Part shown: positions 24,782 to 33,031 of the stretch, one piece after another
How positions within the stretch are numbered: position 1 is the first letter of the stretch
Layout: each line of letters starts with the position of its first letter
Assembly (NCBI GenBank): GCA_934632155.1
Contig: CAKTXZ010000006.1
Coordinates: forward strand, 74,136-138,135
Source: an uncultured Clostridia bacterium
GTDB taxonomy: Bacteria; Bacillota; Clostridia; Christensenellales; Aristaeellaceae
Length of the DNA: 64,000 bases
Direction: 5' to 3'
Notes under the pieces: generated by a model
Database searches by the model: none
What the model was told of the DNA's origin: nothing
What the model saw: only the letters and a program-made list of their open reading frames with translations
Translations under genes and position numbers: made by a program

Positions 24782-25783
24782 CTACCACAGCTTTTCAACC
24801 GTCACATCTCGAAAATAATAGTCGACGATTTCCTCCGCCGTCATGCCCTCCTGCGCCATGCCGTAAGCGCCCCACTGCGGCATCCCCACGCCATGCCCAT
24901 AACCCTTTCCGGCCATGACGATCCGGCCGTCCTCCATTTTCAGGCTCGTCAGCAGGGTCGAACGCATCCGCGACGAGCCCAGCGCAATTCTCAGCTCCGG
25001 CGCGGAAACCCGCTTGCCGTTGATGGCGATTTCCGTTGCGCGCCCGCTCTCCCCGCGCGCCGCCACCGTGATCTCGCTGATAGCGGATGAAAGCGAAAGC
25101 CCGGCCTTTTTCGCCGCGGCAAGCACCTCGTCCTCCGTAAAGGAAGCCGACCATTCCTTAGCGTCCGCGGGCGCCTGATCGCTCTCCCGTCCCGCAACGC
25201 TCTGGGTATAGCCCGGCTCGCTCTGCGCATAGGCCAGGCCTTCCTTCGCGCGCGCCGTTACCCCGCCGGAGTGCGCGTGAAACCACGCATAGGGGAATGT
25301 TCCCTGATACGAAAGTGCCAGCCCGCGCGTTTCGCCCAGCGCCTGCTCAATGCGCTCGTTCACCCCCGTCGCGTCGTATGCCTGCGCCTCCTCAATATCG
25401 GTGGAGATGTCCGCGTTTTGATATTTGCTTTCCTTTTCGGTACAAAACTTGAGCACAAACGTCCGTGCGAGGATTGCCTGCGCCTTAAGCGCCTCCATCG
25501 GCCAATCGTTCTTCATTTCCCCTGCCAGCACGCCCAGAAGATAGGTTTCTATATCCATCTCCTGACTTTTCTCCTCGTCCACCTGATACACCTGCAGCAG
25601 CGGCACGCCCTCGTCGTTCAGGCTCAGCTTTTCAGGCAACGCGGGCCGTCTGCCCGCCTTCACCCCGTCTCCGTCCGTGATACGCCGATTGTCGCCGTCC
25701 TCGTTGGCATTGGCAGCCGAGCATCCGGCCAAAACCAGCGCGACCATCATCAGCCCCAGCAGCAGTGCGAGTGTTTTTTTCAT
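24782..25783 (-). CDS. SpoIID/LytB domain lipoprotein
   Basis: A 333-residue exported protein. The signal peptide ends in the lipobox LVLAGC, so it should be a lipoprotein. The body is a SpoIID domain: VLAGEMKNDWPMEALKAQAILARTFVL, WFHAHSGGVTA, and the closing GKGYGHGVGMPQWGAYGMAQEGMTAEEI block. SpoIID family members are lytic transglycosylases that cut peptidoglycan stripped of stem peptides, in engulfment or other wall remodelling. The ATG 25783 uses GGGGGG 8 bases upstream, and this site lies inside the 3' arm of a terminator-like hairpin (25785-25847). Whether this is true SpoIID or a vegetative paralogue is unclear. Confidence 0.88.
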   Translation of the reverse strand: MKKTLALLLGLMMVALVLAGCSAANANEDGDNRRITDGDGVKAGRRPALPEKLSLNDEGVPLLQVYQVDEEKSQEMDIETYLLGVLAGEMKNDWPMEALKAQAILARTFVLKFCTEKESKYQNADISTDIEEAQAYDATGVNERIEQALGETRGLALSYQGTFPYAWFHAHSGGVTARAKEGLAYAQSEPGYTQSVAGRESDQAPADAKEWSASFTEDEVLAAAKKAGLSLSSAISEITVAARGESGRATEIAINGKRVSAPELRIALGSSRMRSTLLTSLKMEDGRIVMAGKGYGHGVGMPQWGAYGMAQEGMTAEEIVDYYFRDVTVEKLW

Positions 25784-25784
25784 T

Positions 25785-25847
25785 AAAAAATCCCCCCTAT
25801 GGCACTAGCATGAGCGTCAGGCTTCGCCGCCATACGGGGAATTTTTT
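25785..25847 (-). terminator. Terminator-like hairpin that contains the ribosome binding site of the SpoIID-like gene
   Basis: Arms 25785-25803 and 25829-25847 (19 bases) pair with one mismatch and one wobble. On the minus strand the 3' arm reads GGGGGGATTTTTT and the ATG of the next gene follows two bases later. It can work as terminator of the gene at 25877-27184, as attenuator, or as an RBS-sequestering hairpin. Confidence 0.75.
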
Positions 25848-25876
25848 CATTTATTCAGCACTTATTTCCGGGGAAA

Positions 25877-27184
25877 TCAGCCCACCGGAACGTCCCACTG
25901 CGTGCCCAGCCGCTCGTTTATGCGGACAAAGGTCTGCGTTCCGGCAACGCCGTCCACCTTCAGCTTTTCAGCGCGCTGGAAGCGGCGCACGGCCAGCTCG
26001 GTCTTCGCGCCGAATTTTCCGTCGTCGCCGCCGGGCGCAAGGTAACCCAGCAGAATCAGCTGATTTTGCAGCTTTTTCACGGAAGCGCCGCTGCTGCCCT
26101 TGCGCAGGGAGCCGGTATAACTGCCCACGGAGGAGCCGCCGTCGATCACGCCCTGCTCAGCGTTCTTGATATTGAACGTCTTGATGATCGCCCACGTTTC
26201 GCTGCCGATCACGCCGTCCTGCTTCAGGTTATAATCCTTCTGCAGCGCGACAACCGCCTGCTTGGTCTTGGGGCCGAAGATACCGTCGGCATTGCCCAGC
26301 AGATAGCCGGCCGCCTTCAGGCGCATCTGGGCGTTGGCAACGTCCGAGCCGTGCATGCCCAGCCGCAGGGAACGGTCCTTATAGGGATCGTCCGCCGTGC
26401 CCTTGTTATCGTTTTCCTGCTGCTCCTGATCGTTGATCGTCGTCGGCCACAGGTAGCGGCGCACGATCGGCCCCGCCTTGCCGTCCGCCTTCAGGCCGTT
26501 GGCCGTCTGGAATTTCTTGACCGCCGCGACCGTGTCCGTTCCGTAGTAGCCCGAGGGGGTAATGGAAAGATAATTCAGCGAAATCAGCTTGTTCTGAAGG
26601 ACATAGACGTCGTAGCCGCGGTCGCCGGAGGAAAGGGTGCGTCTTGGCAGCGCGCCGTTGAAGATTTTGGCGGTGCCGTTGAACAGCGCGTCGTAGGTCG
26701 CGCTGCCCACCCTGCCGTCCACCTTCAGGCCGGTCGAGGCCTGAAACGCCTTGACCGCGCGGGTGACGTTCACGCCAAAGATGCCGTCGATCGTGCCGCT
26801 GTAATAGTACGTTTCGCGCAGCTTGCGCTGAAGCTCCTTGACCGCCTCGCCCGTCATGCCCTGCTGCAGGGTGTTGGCGGCGGCGGAATTCTTAAACACC
26901 GCGTTTTCGGAATTAAGCAGCGCCAGCGTCGCCGGGCCGATTTTTCCATCCACCGTCAGGCCGTTATTCTTCTGAAAAATCTTGACGGCGGAAAGCACGC
27001 CGTTGCCGAACACACCGTCGAGCTTGCCGTTATAGTAGCCATAATACTGCAGGCGCTCCTGCGCGGCTAAAACGTTTTCACCCTTCGCGCCAAAGGCGAT
27101 GGTTCCCGCGCCGGAATCAGCCAGCGCCGCGGCAGGCAGCAGAACCACCAGCGCCAGCAGCAACGCCAAAACACGCTTCATCAT
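25877..27184 (-). CDS. Secreted protein of five peptidoglycan-binding repeats
   Basis: A 435-residue exported protein. After a Sec signal peptide (MMKRVLALLLALVVLLPAAALA) it consists of five PG_binding_1 repeats (about residues 32-90, 106-165, 184-247, 275-335, 365-425). Each repeat has the pattern VKxLQxxLxxLGY, DGxFGxxTxxAVxxFQ, LxVDGxxGxxT. There is no catalytic domain, so it is probably a structural or adaptor wall protein. ATG 27184 lies 9 bases after AGGAGG. A possible promoter is at 27248-27277. The gene is followed by the hairpin at 25785-25847 and the SpoIID-like gene. Confidence 0.88.
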   Translation of the reverse strand: MMKRVLALLLALVVLLPAAALADSGAGTIAFGAKGENVLAAQERLQYYGYYNGKLDGVFGNGVLSAVKIFQKNNGLTVDGKIGPATLALLNSENAVFKNSAAANTLQQGMTGEAVKELQRKLRETYYYSGTIDGIFGVNVTRAVKAFQASTGLKVDGRVGSATYDALFNGTAKIFNGALPRRTLSSGDRGYDVYVLQNKLISLNYLSITPSGYYGTDTVAAVKKFQTANGLKADGKAGPIVRRYLWPTTINDQEQQENDNKGTADDPYKDRSLRLGMHGSDVANAQMRLKAAGYLLGNADGIFGPKTKQAVVALQKDYNLKQDGVIGSETWAIIKTFNIKNAEQGVIDGGSSVGSYTGSLRKGSSGASVKKLQNQLILLGYLAPGGDDGKFGAKTELAVRRFQRAEKLKVDGVAGTQTFVRINERLGTQWDVPVG

Positions 27185-27247
27185 TTGAACAAGCCTCCTT
27201 TTCCAAAAACGAACGGCGTCTGCCCGCCCGTCTCTTGCCGCTATTGT

Positions 27248-27277
27248 ATCATACCTCGTGAAAAAATCCTATTCCAA
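27248..27277 (-). promoter_or_regulatory. Possible promoter of the peptidoglycan-binding repeat protein
   Basis: Minus strand TTGGAA (27272-27277), 18-base spacer, TATGAT (27248-27253). An overlapping TACAAT is an alternative -10. Confidence 0.45.
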
Positions 27278-27334
27278 TTCTGTTTCGAATTCCGTAATTT
27301 ACATGTAACAACTGTAAATTCCCGGCGCGGCGCC

Positions 27335-28183
27335 CTACACGGCGAAGCCCTGCCGGCCCTTCACCCGGCCAAAGATCATCCTGCCGGCGCTGGTCTGCAA
27401 AACGGTGGTGACCACCACGTCCGTCACCTCGCCCACATAGCGCTTGCCGTTTTCCACCACCACCATCGTGCCGTCGTCCAGATAGGCTACGCCCTGTCCG
27501 GGCTCCTTGCCGTCGCGAATGAGGCGCACGCTCATTTCCTCGCCCGGCAGCACGACCGGCCGCAGCGCGCCGGCAAGCTCGTTGATGTTCAGCACGCGCA
27601 CGCCCGTCACGCCCGCCACCTTGTTCAGGTTATAATCGTTCGTCAGCACGGCTGCGTTTCGCTCCTTCGCCAGCCGCAGCAGCCGCACGTCCACCTCCGC
27701 CGCGTCCTCCTCGCTCTCCTCAATGCGCACAGCCTGCCCCGCTTCCTCCTGAAGCCTCGCCACAATGTCCAGCCCGCGCCGGCCACGGCTGCGGCGCAGG
27801 GAATCGGCGCTGTCGGCGATATGGCGCAGCTCGTCCAGCACAAAGGTGGGAATCACAAGCTCGCCCTCCAAAAAACCGGCCTTGCAGATATCCAGAATTC
27901 GTCCGTCGATGAGCACCGAAGTGTCCAGCACCTTTTCCCTGCGCACGGCGGAAGGCGCTTGTTCTCCGTCATCGTGCGTCAGCGCTTTTTCCCTTCTCCC
28001 GGCGCGCCAGCCGACGGCAATCAGCGCGGCGTAAACGCCCGCCGACACGCCCAGCGCTCCCCATCCCGCCGGAAGAAAACGCAGCGGCTGGGTCAGCAGC
28101 GCGGCGGCCAGCATGCCTGCAAAAGCGCCGCACAGGGAACGGATGCGCTTGCTGCGCAACAATTCATCGCAGGTTTTTTCCAT
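27335..28183 (-). CDS. PIN/TRAM domain protein (YacL-like)
   Basis: A 282-residue membrane-anchored protein. Two N-terminal helices (about residues 15-57) are followed by a PIN nuclease domain (KVLDTSVLIDGRILD, LDELRHIADS, LTNDYNLNKVA; acidic residues of the active site are present) and a C-terminal TRAM RNA-binding domain (DDGTMVVVENGKRYVGEVTDVVVT). The start is ATG 28183 with GAGGG 6 bases upstream. It lies 82 bases after radA. In Bacillus the order is radA-disA-yacL; disA is missing between them here. RNA cleavage is inferred from the fold. Confidence 0.88.
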   Translation of the reverse strand: MEKTCDELLRSKRIRSLCGAFAGMLAAALLTQPLRFLPAGWGALGVSAGVYAALIAVGWRAGRREKALTHDDGEQAPSAVRREKVLDTSVLIDGRILDICKAGFLEGELVIPTFVLDELRHIADSADSLRRSRGRRGLDIVARLQEEAGQAVRIEESEEDAAEVDVRLLRLAKERNAAVLTNDYNLNKVAGVTGVRVLNINELAGALRPVVLPGEEMSVRLIRDGKEPGQGVAYLDDGTMVVVENGKRYVGEVTDVVVTTVLQTSAGRMIFGRVKGRQGFAV

Positions 28184-28265
28184 GTTTATCCCTCTTTCTG
28201 TCATGCATGCGTTCATAGTATGCGCCGTCCGCTCCAAACGCATGCGCCGCGAGGGAAAACATGCG

Positions 28266-29651
28266 TCAGGAGGGCGGCATCAGGTTCAGCACCGCCATTG
28301 CCTGCGCCACGGTATCCACGCCGTAGAGGCGCACGCCCTCAGGCGCTTTCAGCTTTCGCGCGCTGTCCCGCGGGCAAAGAATATTGACAAAGCCCAGCCG
28401 ACGGCATTCAGCCACGCGGCGCTCCATCTGCGCGATAGCGCGTACCTCGCCCGCCAGCCCGACCTCGCCCATGACCGCCCAGTCGCCGGGAACGGCGCTG
28501 TCCGAATAGGAGGAGGCGACCGCCATGCACAGCGCCAGATCGGCCGCCGGCTCATTGAGCGACAGCCCGCCCGCCACGTTGATGTACACGTCGCGGTTAT
28601 ACATTTTCAGCCGCGCGCGCTTTTCCATCACAGCCAGCAGCAGCATCACGCGGGACGCGTCGACGCCGTCCGCCGTGCGGCGCGGCACCTGGTAAAACGA
28701 TTGCGTCACCAGCGCCTGAATATCCACCAGCATCGGCCGCGAGCCCTCCATGCCGCAGAACACGCAGGAGCCGCTCGCGCCCTTGGCGCGCTGGGACAGC
28801 AGCGTTTCGGACGCGTTTTGCACCGCGCGCATGCCCTCGCCCGTCATTTCGAAAATGCCCAGCTCGTTCACCGAGCCGAAGCGATTTTTCACCGCGCGCA
28901 GCAGCCGGTATTCATGCTGATGGTCGCCCTCGAAATAAAGCACCACATCCACCATGTGCTCCAATACCCGCGGCCCCGCCAGCGCCCCCTCCTTCGTTAC
29001 GTGGCCGACCAGCACGACGGCGCAGTTTTCGGTCTTGGCGTAGCGCATGAGCATAGCCGCGCTCTCGCGCACCTGGCTTACGCTGCCCGGCGCGCTGCCA
29101 AGCTCGGGACGGTACATCGTCTGAATGGAATCGATCACGCAAAAATCCGGGCCGATCCGGCGCATTTTCTCTTCCACGGCGTCCATGGCGTTTTCCGTCA
29201 GGATGAACATTTCGCTTTTCCCCGCGCCAAGCCTGTCCGCCCGCAGACGAATCTGCCGCGCGCTTTCCTCGCCGCTGACGTACAGCACGCGCTTGCCTGT
29301 TCGGGAAAGGTACGCGCATATCTGCAGCAGCAGCGTGGATTTGCCGATGCCCGGATCGCCGCCCACCAGAATCAGCGCGCCCGTCACAATGCCGCCGCCC
29401 AGTACCCGATCCAGTTCCTCCATGCCGCTGGAGGTATATACCTGCTCGCCCGTTTCCACATCGCTCAGGCGCGTCGCGTCCCCGCCCGTTCCGCCGCGCT
29501 GCTTGTATTGCTTGGGCGCGGGCTCCGCGGCTGCGGCCGGGATGATTTCCTCCAGCGTATTCCACGCACCGCACGCCGGGCATTTTCCCAGCCACCCGTG
29601 CGTTTCATAGCCGCAGGCGGAGCATTGATAGGTACTTTTCCTTTTTGCCAT
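28266..29651 (-). CDS. radA: DNA repair protein RadA
   Basis: A 461-residue DNA repair ATPase of full length. The N-terminal zinc finger has Cys10, Cys13, Cys24 and Cys27. The RecA-like core has Walker A GGDPGIGKST and the RadA-specific KNRFGS motif. The C-terminal Lon-protease-like domain (DVYINVAGGLSLNEPAADLA) is complete. It promotes branch migration in recombination. It is transcribed with the PIN/TRAM gene downstream. Both genes end before the 27184 unit. Confidence 0.96.
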   Translation of the reverse strand: MAKRKSTYQCSACGYETHGWLGKCPACGAWNTLEEIIPAAAAEPAPKQYKQRGGTGGDATRLSDVETGEQVYTSSGMEELDRVLGGGIVTGALILVGGDPGIGKSTLLLQICAYLSRTGKRVLYVSGEESARQIRLRADRLGAGKSEMFILTENAMDAVEEKMRRIGPDFCVIDSIQTMYRPELGSAPGSVSQVRESAAMLMRYAKTENCAVVLVGHVTKEGALAGPRVLEHMVDVVLYFEGDHQHEYRLLRAVKNRFGSVNELGIFEMTGEGMRAVQNASETLLSQRAKGASGSCVFCGMEGSRPMLVDIQALVTQSFYQVPRRTADGVDASRVMLLLAVMEKRARLKMYNRDVYINVAGGLSLNEPAADLALCMAVASSYSDSAVPGDWAVMGEVGLAGEVRAIAQMERRVAECRRLGFVNILCPRDSARKLKAPEGVRLYGVDTVAQAMAVLNLMPPS

Positions 29652-29775
29652 CGCTGCCTCCCGAAGGGGCGGGTAACAACCGCCCTGATCGTATCACTTC
29701 TTTTTCCTGCGCGCCATGACTTCTTTTGTCGCAAAAGCGCGAAGGGATGAAAAAATCGTTCGTCAAAAAAGTGTA

Positions 29776-29798
29776 AAATCCTGCATTGCGCAGGATTT
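29776..29798. promoter_or_regulatory. Perfect inverted repeat between divergent radA and phosphoesterase genes
   Basis: Nine-base arms AAATCCTGC (29776-29784) and GCAGGATTT (29790-29798) around ATTGC, directly upstream of the -35 at 29803. It could be an operator or a small terminator on the minus strand. Confidence 0.35.
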
Positions 29799-29802
29799 CC
29801 GA

Positions 29803-29831
29803 TTGCATAGCCGCGTTTTTTCCGTTATAAT
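29803..29831 (+). promoter_or_regulatory. Promoter of the phosphoesterase-ppk unit
   Basis: TTGCAT (29803-29808), 17-base spacer, TATAAT (29826-29831), 31 bases before the ATG at 29862. Confidence 0.8.
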
Positions 29832-29861
29832 GTTCAAGGATTTTTGAAAGGAGCCTGCCGT

Positions 29862-30941
29862 ATGCGCCGCTACAAGGACCCTTTATTCGCCCCTGAAAGG
29901 AAGCGTCACCCGGCGCTTGCCTTTCTGGTGATTTTGCTCGTTTTTCTGCTGGCCACGCTGCTGACGCTCAATTATATCAACAACAGCCGCGTCGATCTGC
30001 TTCGCCAGCGCGTCACCGTGCCCAACCTGCCCTCTTCCATGGAGAATTTCTCCATTCTGCACATCAGCGACCTGCACGGGCTTTATTTCGGCGCAAATCA
30101 GGAACGCTTTGCCAGCGCGATTCGCGGCCTTTCCTATAACGTCGTCTGCATCACCGGCGACATAACCGGCAAAAGCGGCGACGCAGACGCCTTTCTCAAG
30201 CTGCTGGACGTTTTGGACCCGAACGTGCCGGTCTATTTCATTGTCGGCGACGAGGATCCCGACCCCATCTTGGCGACGCCGCATCGGACGGACGGCGCAA
30301 AGAACGCCTTTATTCAGCAGGCCGAGGCCAAGGGCGCGGTTTATCTGGACGCGCCCTACAAAATTACCGTAGGCAAGTCCACGCTGTGGCTCGCGCCTGA
30401 ATGGGTGTATACGCTGGACGTCGCCGCCTCCGAAACGGGGCTGGTGGATCGTCAGCGCGAGCTGCTTTCCGAGCCCGCCTCCGCCGCGCGGCGAGCCGCC
30501 ATGGAGGCCGTCGAATATCAGCTTGACCAGCTCGCGCGCATTCAGGCGGCGCGGCGCGAGGTTGCGGACGACGATATCCACATCGCAGTTACGCACCATC
30601 CGCTGCAGCTGTCCGCCATGGCCTCCCTGCAGGAATGGACGGCCACGGACAACGACAGCTATGTGCGCAAGATTTCCCTCGTGCTGGCCGGGCATTACGC
30701 CGCCGGGCAATGGCGGCTGCCGGGCGTTGGCGCGGTGCGCGTGCCGCTTTCCGCAGGGCTGGGCAATAACGGCTGGTTTCCCGGCGATCAGCAGGTGGTC
30801 GGCCTCTCCTCGGTCATGGGCATTCCGCAATACATCAGCCCGGGTCTGGGCCCCTGCGCGGTCAGCGGCCTGCCCAATTTCCGCCTGTTCAACACGCCCG
30901 CCGTCACGCTGCTGACGCTGACGACAAAAATGACCCACTGA
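29862..30941 (+). CDS. Membrane-anchored metallophosphoesterase-like protein with altered metal-binding motifs
   Basis: A 359-residue protein with one N-terminal membrane helix (about residues 17-42) and an outward metallophosphoesterase fold. Motifs are ISDLHG, CITGDIT and VTHHPL, all intact. However, the GNHE block reads VGDEDPD and the GHTHGGQ block reads LAGHYAAGQWRLPGVG, so the Asn and the second His that ligate the metals are replaced. The fold is clear, but activity may be lost or changed. ATG 29862 follows AAAGGAG by 8 bases. It is 23 bases before ppk, so the two are probably co-transcribed. Confidence 0.8.
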   Translation: MRRYKDPLFAPERKRHPALAFLVILLVFLLATLLTLNYINNSRVDLLRQRVTVPNLPSSMENFSILHISDLHGLYFGANQERFASAIRGLSYNVVCITGDITGKSGDADAFLKLLDVLDPNVPVYFIVGDEDPDPILATPHRTDGAKNAFIQQAEAKGAVYLDAPYKITVGKSTLWLAPEWVYTLDVAASETGLVDRQRELLSEPASAARRAAMEAVEYQLDQLARIQAARREVADDDIHIAVTHHPLQLSAMASLQEWTATDNDSYVRKISLVLAGHYAAGQWRLPGVGAVRVPLSAGLGNNGWFPGDQQVVGLSSVMGIPQYISPGLGPCAVSGLPNFRLFNTPAVTLLTLTTKMTH

Positions 30942-30964
30942 AGCAAAGCAAGGAGCGTTTTTGT

Positions 30965-33031
30965 ATGCCATCGCTTACCAATCGTGAACTGAGCCTGATT
31001 CAATTCAACCGCCGTGTGCTGGAGGAAGCGGCCAACCCGGACAATCCTCTGCTGGAGCGTGGAAAATTTCTTTCCATCTGCGCAACCAATCTGGACGAAT
31101 TCTTTATGGTGCGCGTCGGGGCGCTCTATCGCAGCGTGGAAAACGGCGAAACGAAAAAGGACCCCGCCGGCATGACGCCCGCCGAACAGCTGGCCGCGAT
31201 TTTCCCCGAGGTTCGCAAGCTGGTCAATCGCCAGTATACGCTTCTGCAGGCAGACTATCTGCCAGCGCTGGCGGACGCGGGAATTCTGCTGCTTTCCGTG
31301 CGTCAGCTCAGCGGCGAGCAGAAGCGCTGGCTTTCGCAGTATTTTGACGAGCAGATTCAGCCGCTGCTTACGCCGCGCGCCGTGGACGACCGCCGCCCCT
31401 TCCCCCTGCTGGCGGCGCGCTGCCTGCATCTGGCGCTGCTTTTGCCGCCCGGTGCGCGCGGCGGCGCGCCGCGTATGGCGCTCATTCCCTTGCCGACGTC
31501 GCTCCCCCGCGTTGTCATGCTGCCCATGGGGCAGGGCAAGGCCCGCGGCGTGCTGCTCGAGGACGTCGCCGCGCTCTTTGCCGCCCGTCTCTTCGGCGGC
31601 GCGGCGCCCCTCGCTTCGCTGCCCTTCCGCCTGACGCGCAATACCGATTTTCTCTATAACGACAGCGATCCGGACGCGCTGATCACCGAAATGCGAAAAA
31701 ACCTGAAAAAGCGCAAATGGGGGCAGGTAGTTCGTCTGGAGGTTCCCGCCGCCGCGGATAACCGACTCCTCAGCCGTATCAAAAAGTATCTTGACGTGCG
31801 CGACGAGGGCATTTTCAAGGTCGGCGGCCCGCTGAATTTGGATTTTTTCATGAAGCAGCTTTCCAAGCTGCCCGGCTTCGATGATTTTCGCTTTCCGGAT
31901 TTTACGCCCCGCGTACCGGAATGCTTCCGTCAAAATCCGTCCGTTTTTCGCGCCATCGCGCAGGGCGACATTCTGCTCAATCATCCCTACGACAGCTTCG
32001 ACCCCGTGGTGCGCCTGATCTGCGAGGCGGCGGACGACCCCAACGTCATGGCCATCAAGCAAACGCTTTACCGTGTCAGCGGTCAAAGCCCGATTGTGGC
32101 GGCGCTCTCCCGCGCGGCGCAGCAGGGCAAGCAGGTCACCGTACTGATTGAGGTGCGCGCGCGCTTTGACGAGGAAAACAACATCAACTGGTGCCGCGCG
32201 CTGGAAAAGGTCGGCTGCCACGTGTTCTACGGCGTGGCCAAGCTGAAAACGCACAGCAAAATTACCCTCATCGTCCGGCGCGAGGGCAACGTTCTTCGCC
32301 GTTACGTGCATCTGGCGACCGGCAATTACAACGACGTGACCGCCCGCCTTTACACCGACATGGGGCTGATGACCTGCGACGAGACGATCGGCCGGGACGC
32401 GGGCGCGTTCTTCAATACCGTTACCGGCTATGGCGAAACCGTGCCCATGGAAAAGCTCATCGCCGCGCCGACGGGGCTGCGCAAAGCGCTCCGACGCCTG
32501 ATTGAGCAGGAAATTGAGAACGCCAGGGACGGCCGCCCCGCCCGTATCATCGCCAAGATGAATTCGCTGGTCGACCCGAAAATGATCGCCCTGCTCTACC
32601 GCGCCGCAGACGCGGGCGTGGACGTTTTCCTGATCGTGCGCGGCATATGCTGCCTGCAGGTCAAGGGCCGTGAGGAGCGGCTGCACGTTCGCTCCATCGT
32701 GGGGCGGCTGCTGGAGCATACGCGCGCGTTCATGTTTGAAAACGGCGGCGAGCCCAAGGTCTTCCTCTCCTCCGCCGACTGGATGCCGCGCAATCTGGAC
32801 AAACGCGTGGAGCTGATGTTCCCCATCGAGCGAGACGAGCTGAAAAGCCGCGTGATCGCTTCGCTTGAGGATGAGCTGCGGGACAACGTCAAGGCGTGGG
32901 AAATGAAGCGCAGCGGCAAATACCGCCGCGTAGCGCGCGCGTTCCCCTTCCTGAACAGTCAGGAAGCGCGCATTCTCGGCCCGGCCGAAGCCGCGCCCCA
33001 ATCGGAGGATGAGCCGCCATGCGCAGAATAA
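30965..33031 (+). CDS. ppk1: Polyphosphate kinase 1
   Basis: A 688-residue cytosolic enzyme that makes polyphosphate from ATP and is reversible. The start NRELSLIQFNRRVLEEA is the N-domain signature; ATNLDEFFMVRVG follows. The PLD-like C domains have the phospho-accepting His430 in LKTHSKITLIVRR and the second PLD-type site near FLSSADWMPRNLDKRVE. Length is normal for PPK1. The gene is directly before an overlapping membrane protein gene. The window also holds an Na/Pi cotransporter (3882-5519), but the two are not linked. Confidence 0.96.
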   Translation: MPSLTNRELSLIQFNRRVLEEAANPDNPLLERGKFLSICATNLDEFFMVRVGALYRSVENGETKKDPAGMTPAEQLAAIFPEVRKLVNRQYTLLQADYLPALADAGILLLSVRQLSGEQKRWLSQYFDEQIQPLLTPRAVDDRRPFPLLAARCLHLALLLPPGARGGAPRMALIPLPTSLPRVVMLPMGQGKARGVLLEDVAALFAARLFGGAAPLASLPFRLTRNTDFLYNDSDPDALITEMRKNLKKRKWGQVVRLEVPAAADNRLLSRIKKYLDVRDEGIFKVGGPLNLDFFMKQLSKLPGFDDFRFPDFTPRVPECFRQNPSVFRAIAQGDILLNHPYDSFDPVVRLICEAADDPNVMAIKQTLYRVSGQSPIVAALSRAAQQGKQVTVLIEVRARFDEENNINWCRALEKVGCHVFYGVAKLKTHSKITLIVRREGNVLRRYVHLATGNYNDVTARLYTDMGLMTCDETIGRDAGAFFNTVTGYGETVPMEKLIAAPTGLRKALRRLIEQEIENARDGRPARIIAKMNSLVDPKMIALLYRAADAGVDVFLIVRGICCLQVKGREERLHVRSIVGRLLEHTRAFMFENGGEPKVFLSSADWMPRNLDKRVELMFPIERDELKSRVIASLEDELRDNVKAWEMKRSGKYRRVARAFPFLNSQEARILGPAEAAPQSEDEPPCAE

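Noticed and set aside
30788..33001. 737-codon minus-strand frame over ppk1
   Set aside because: Antisense shadow of the polyphosphate kinase gene, which carries the active-site motifs.
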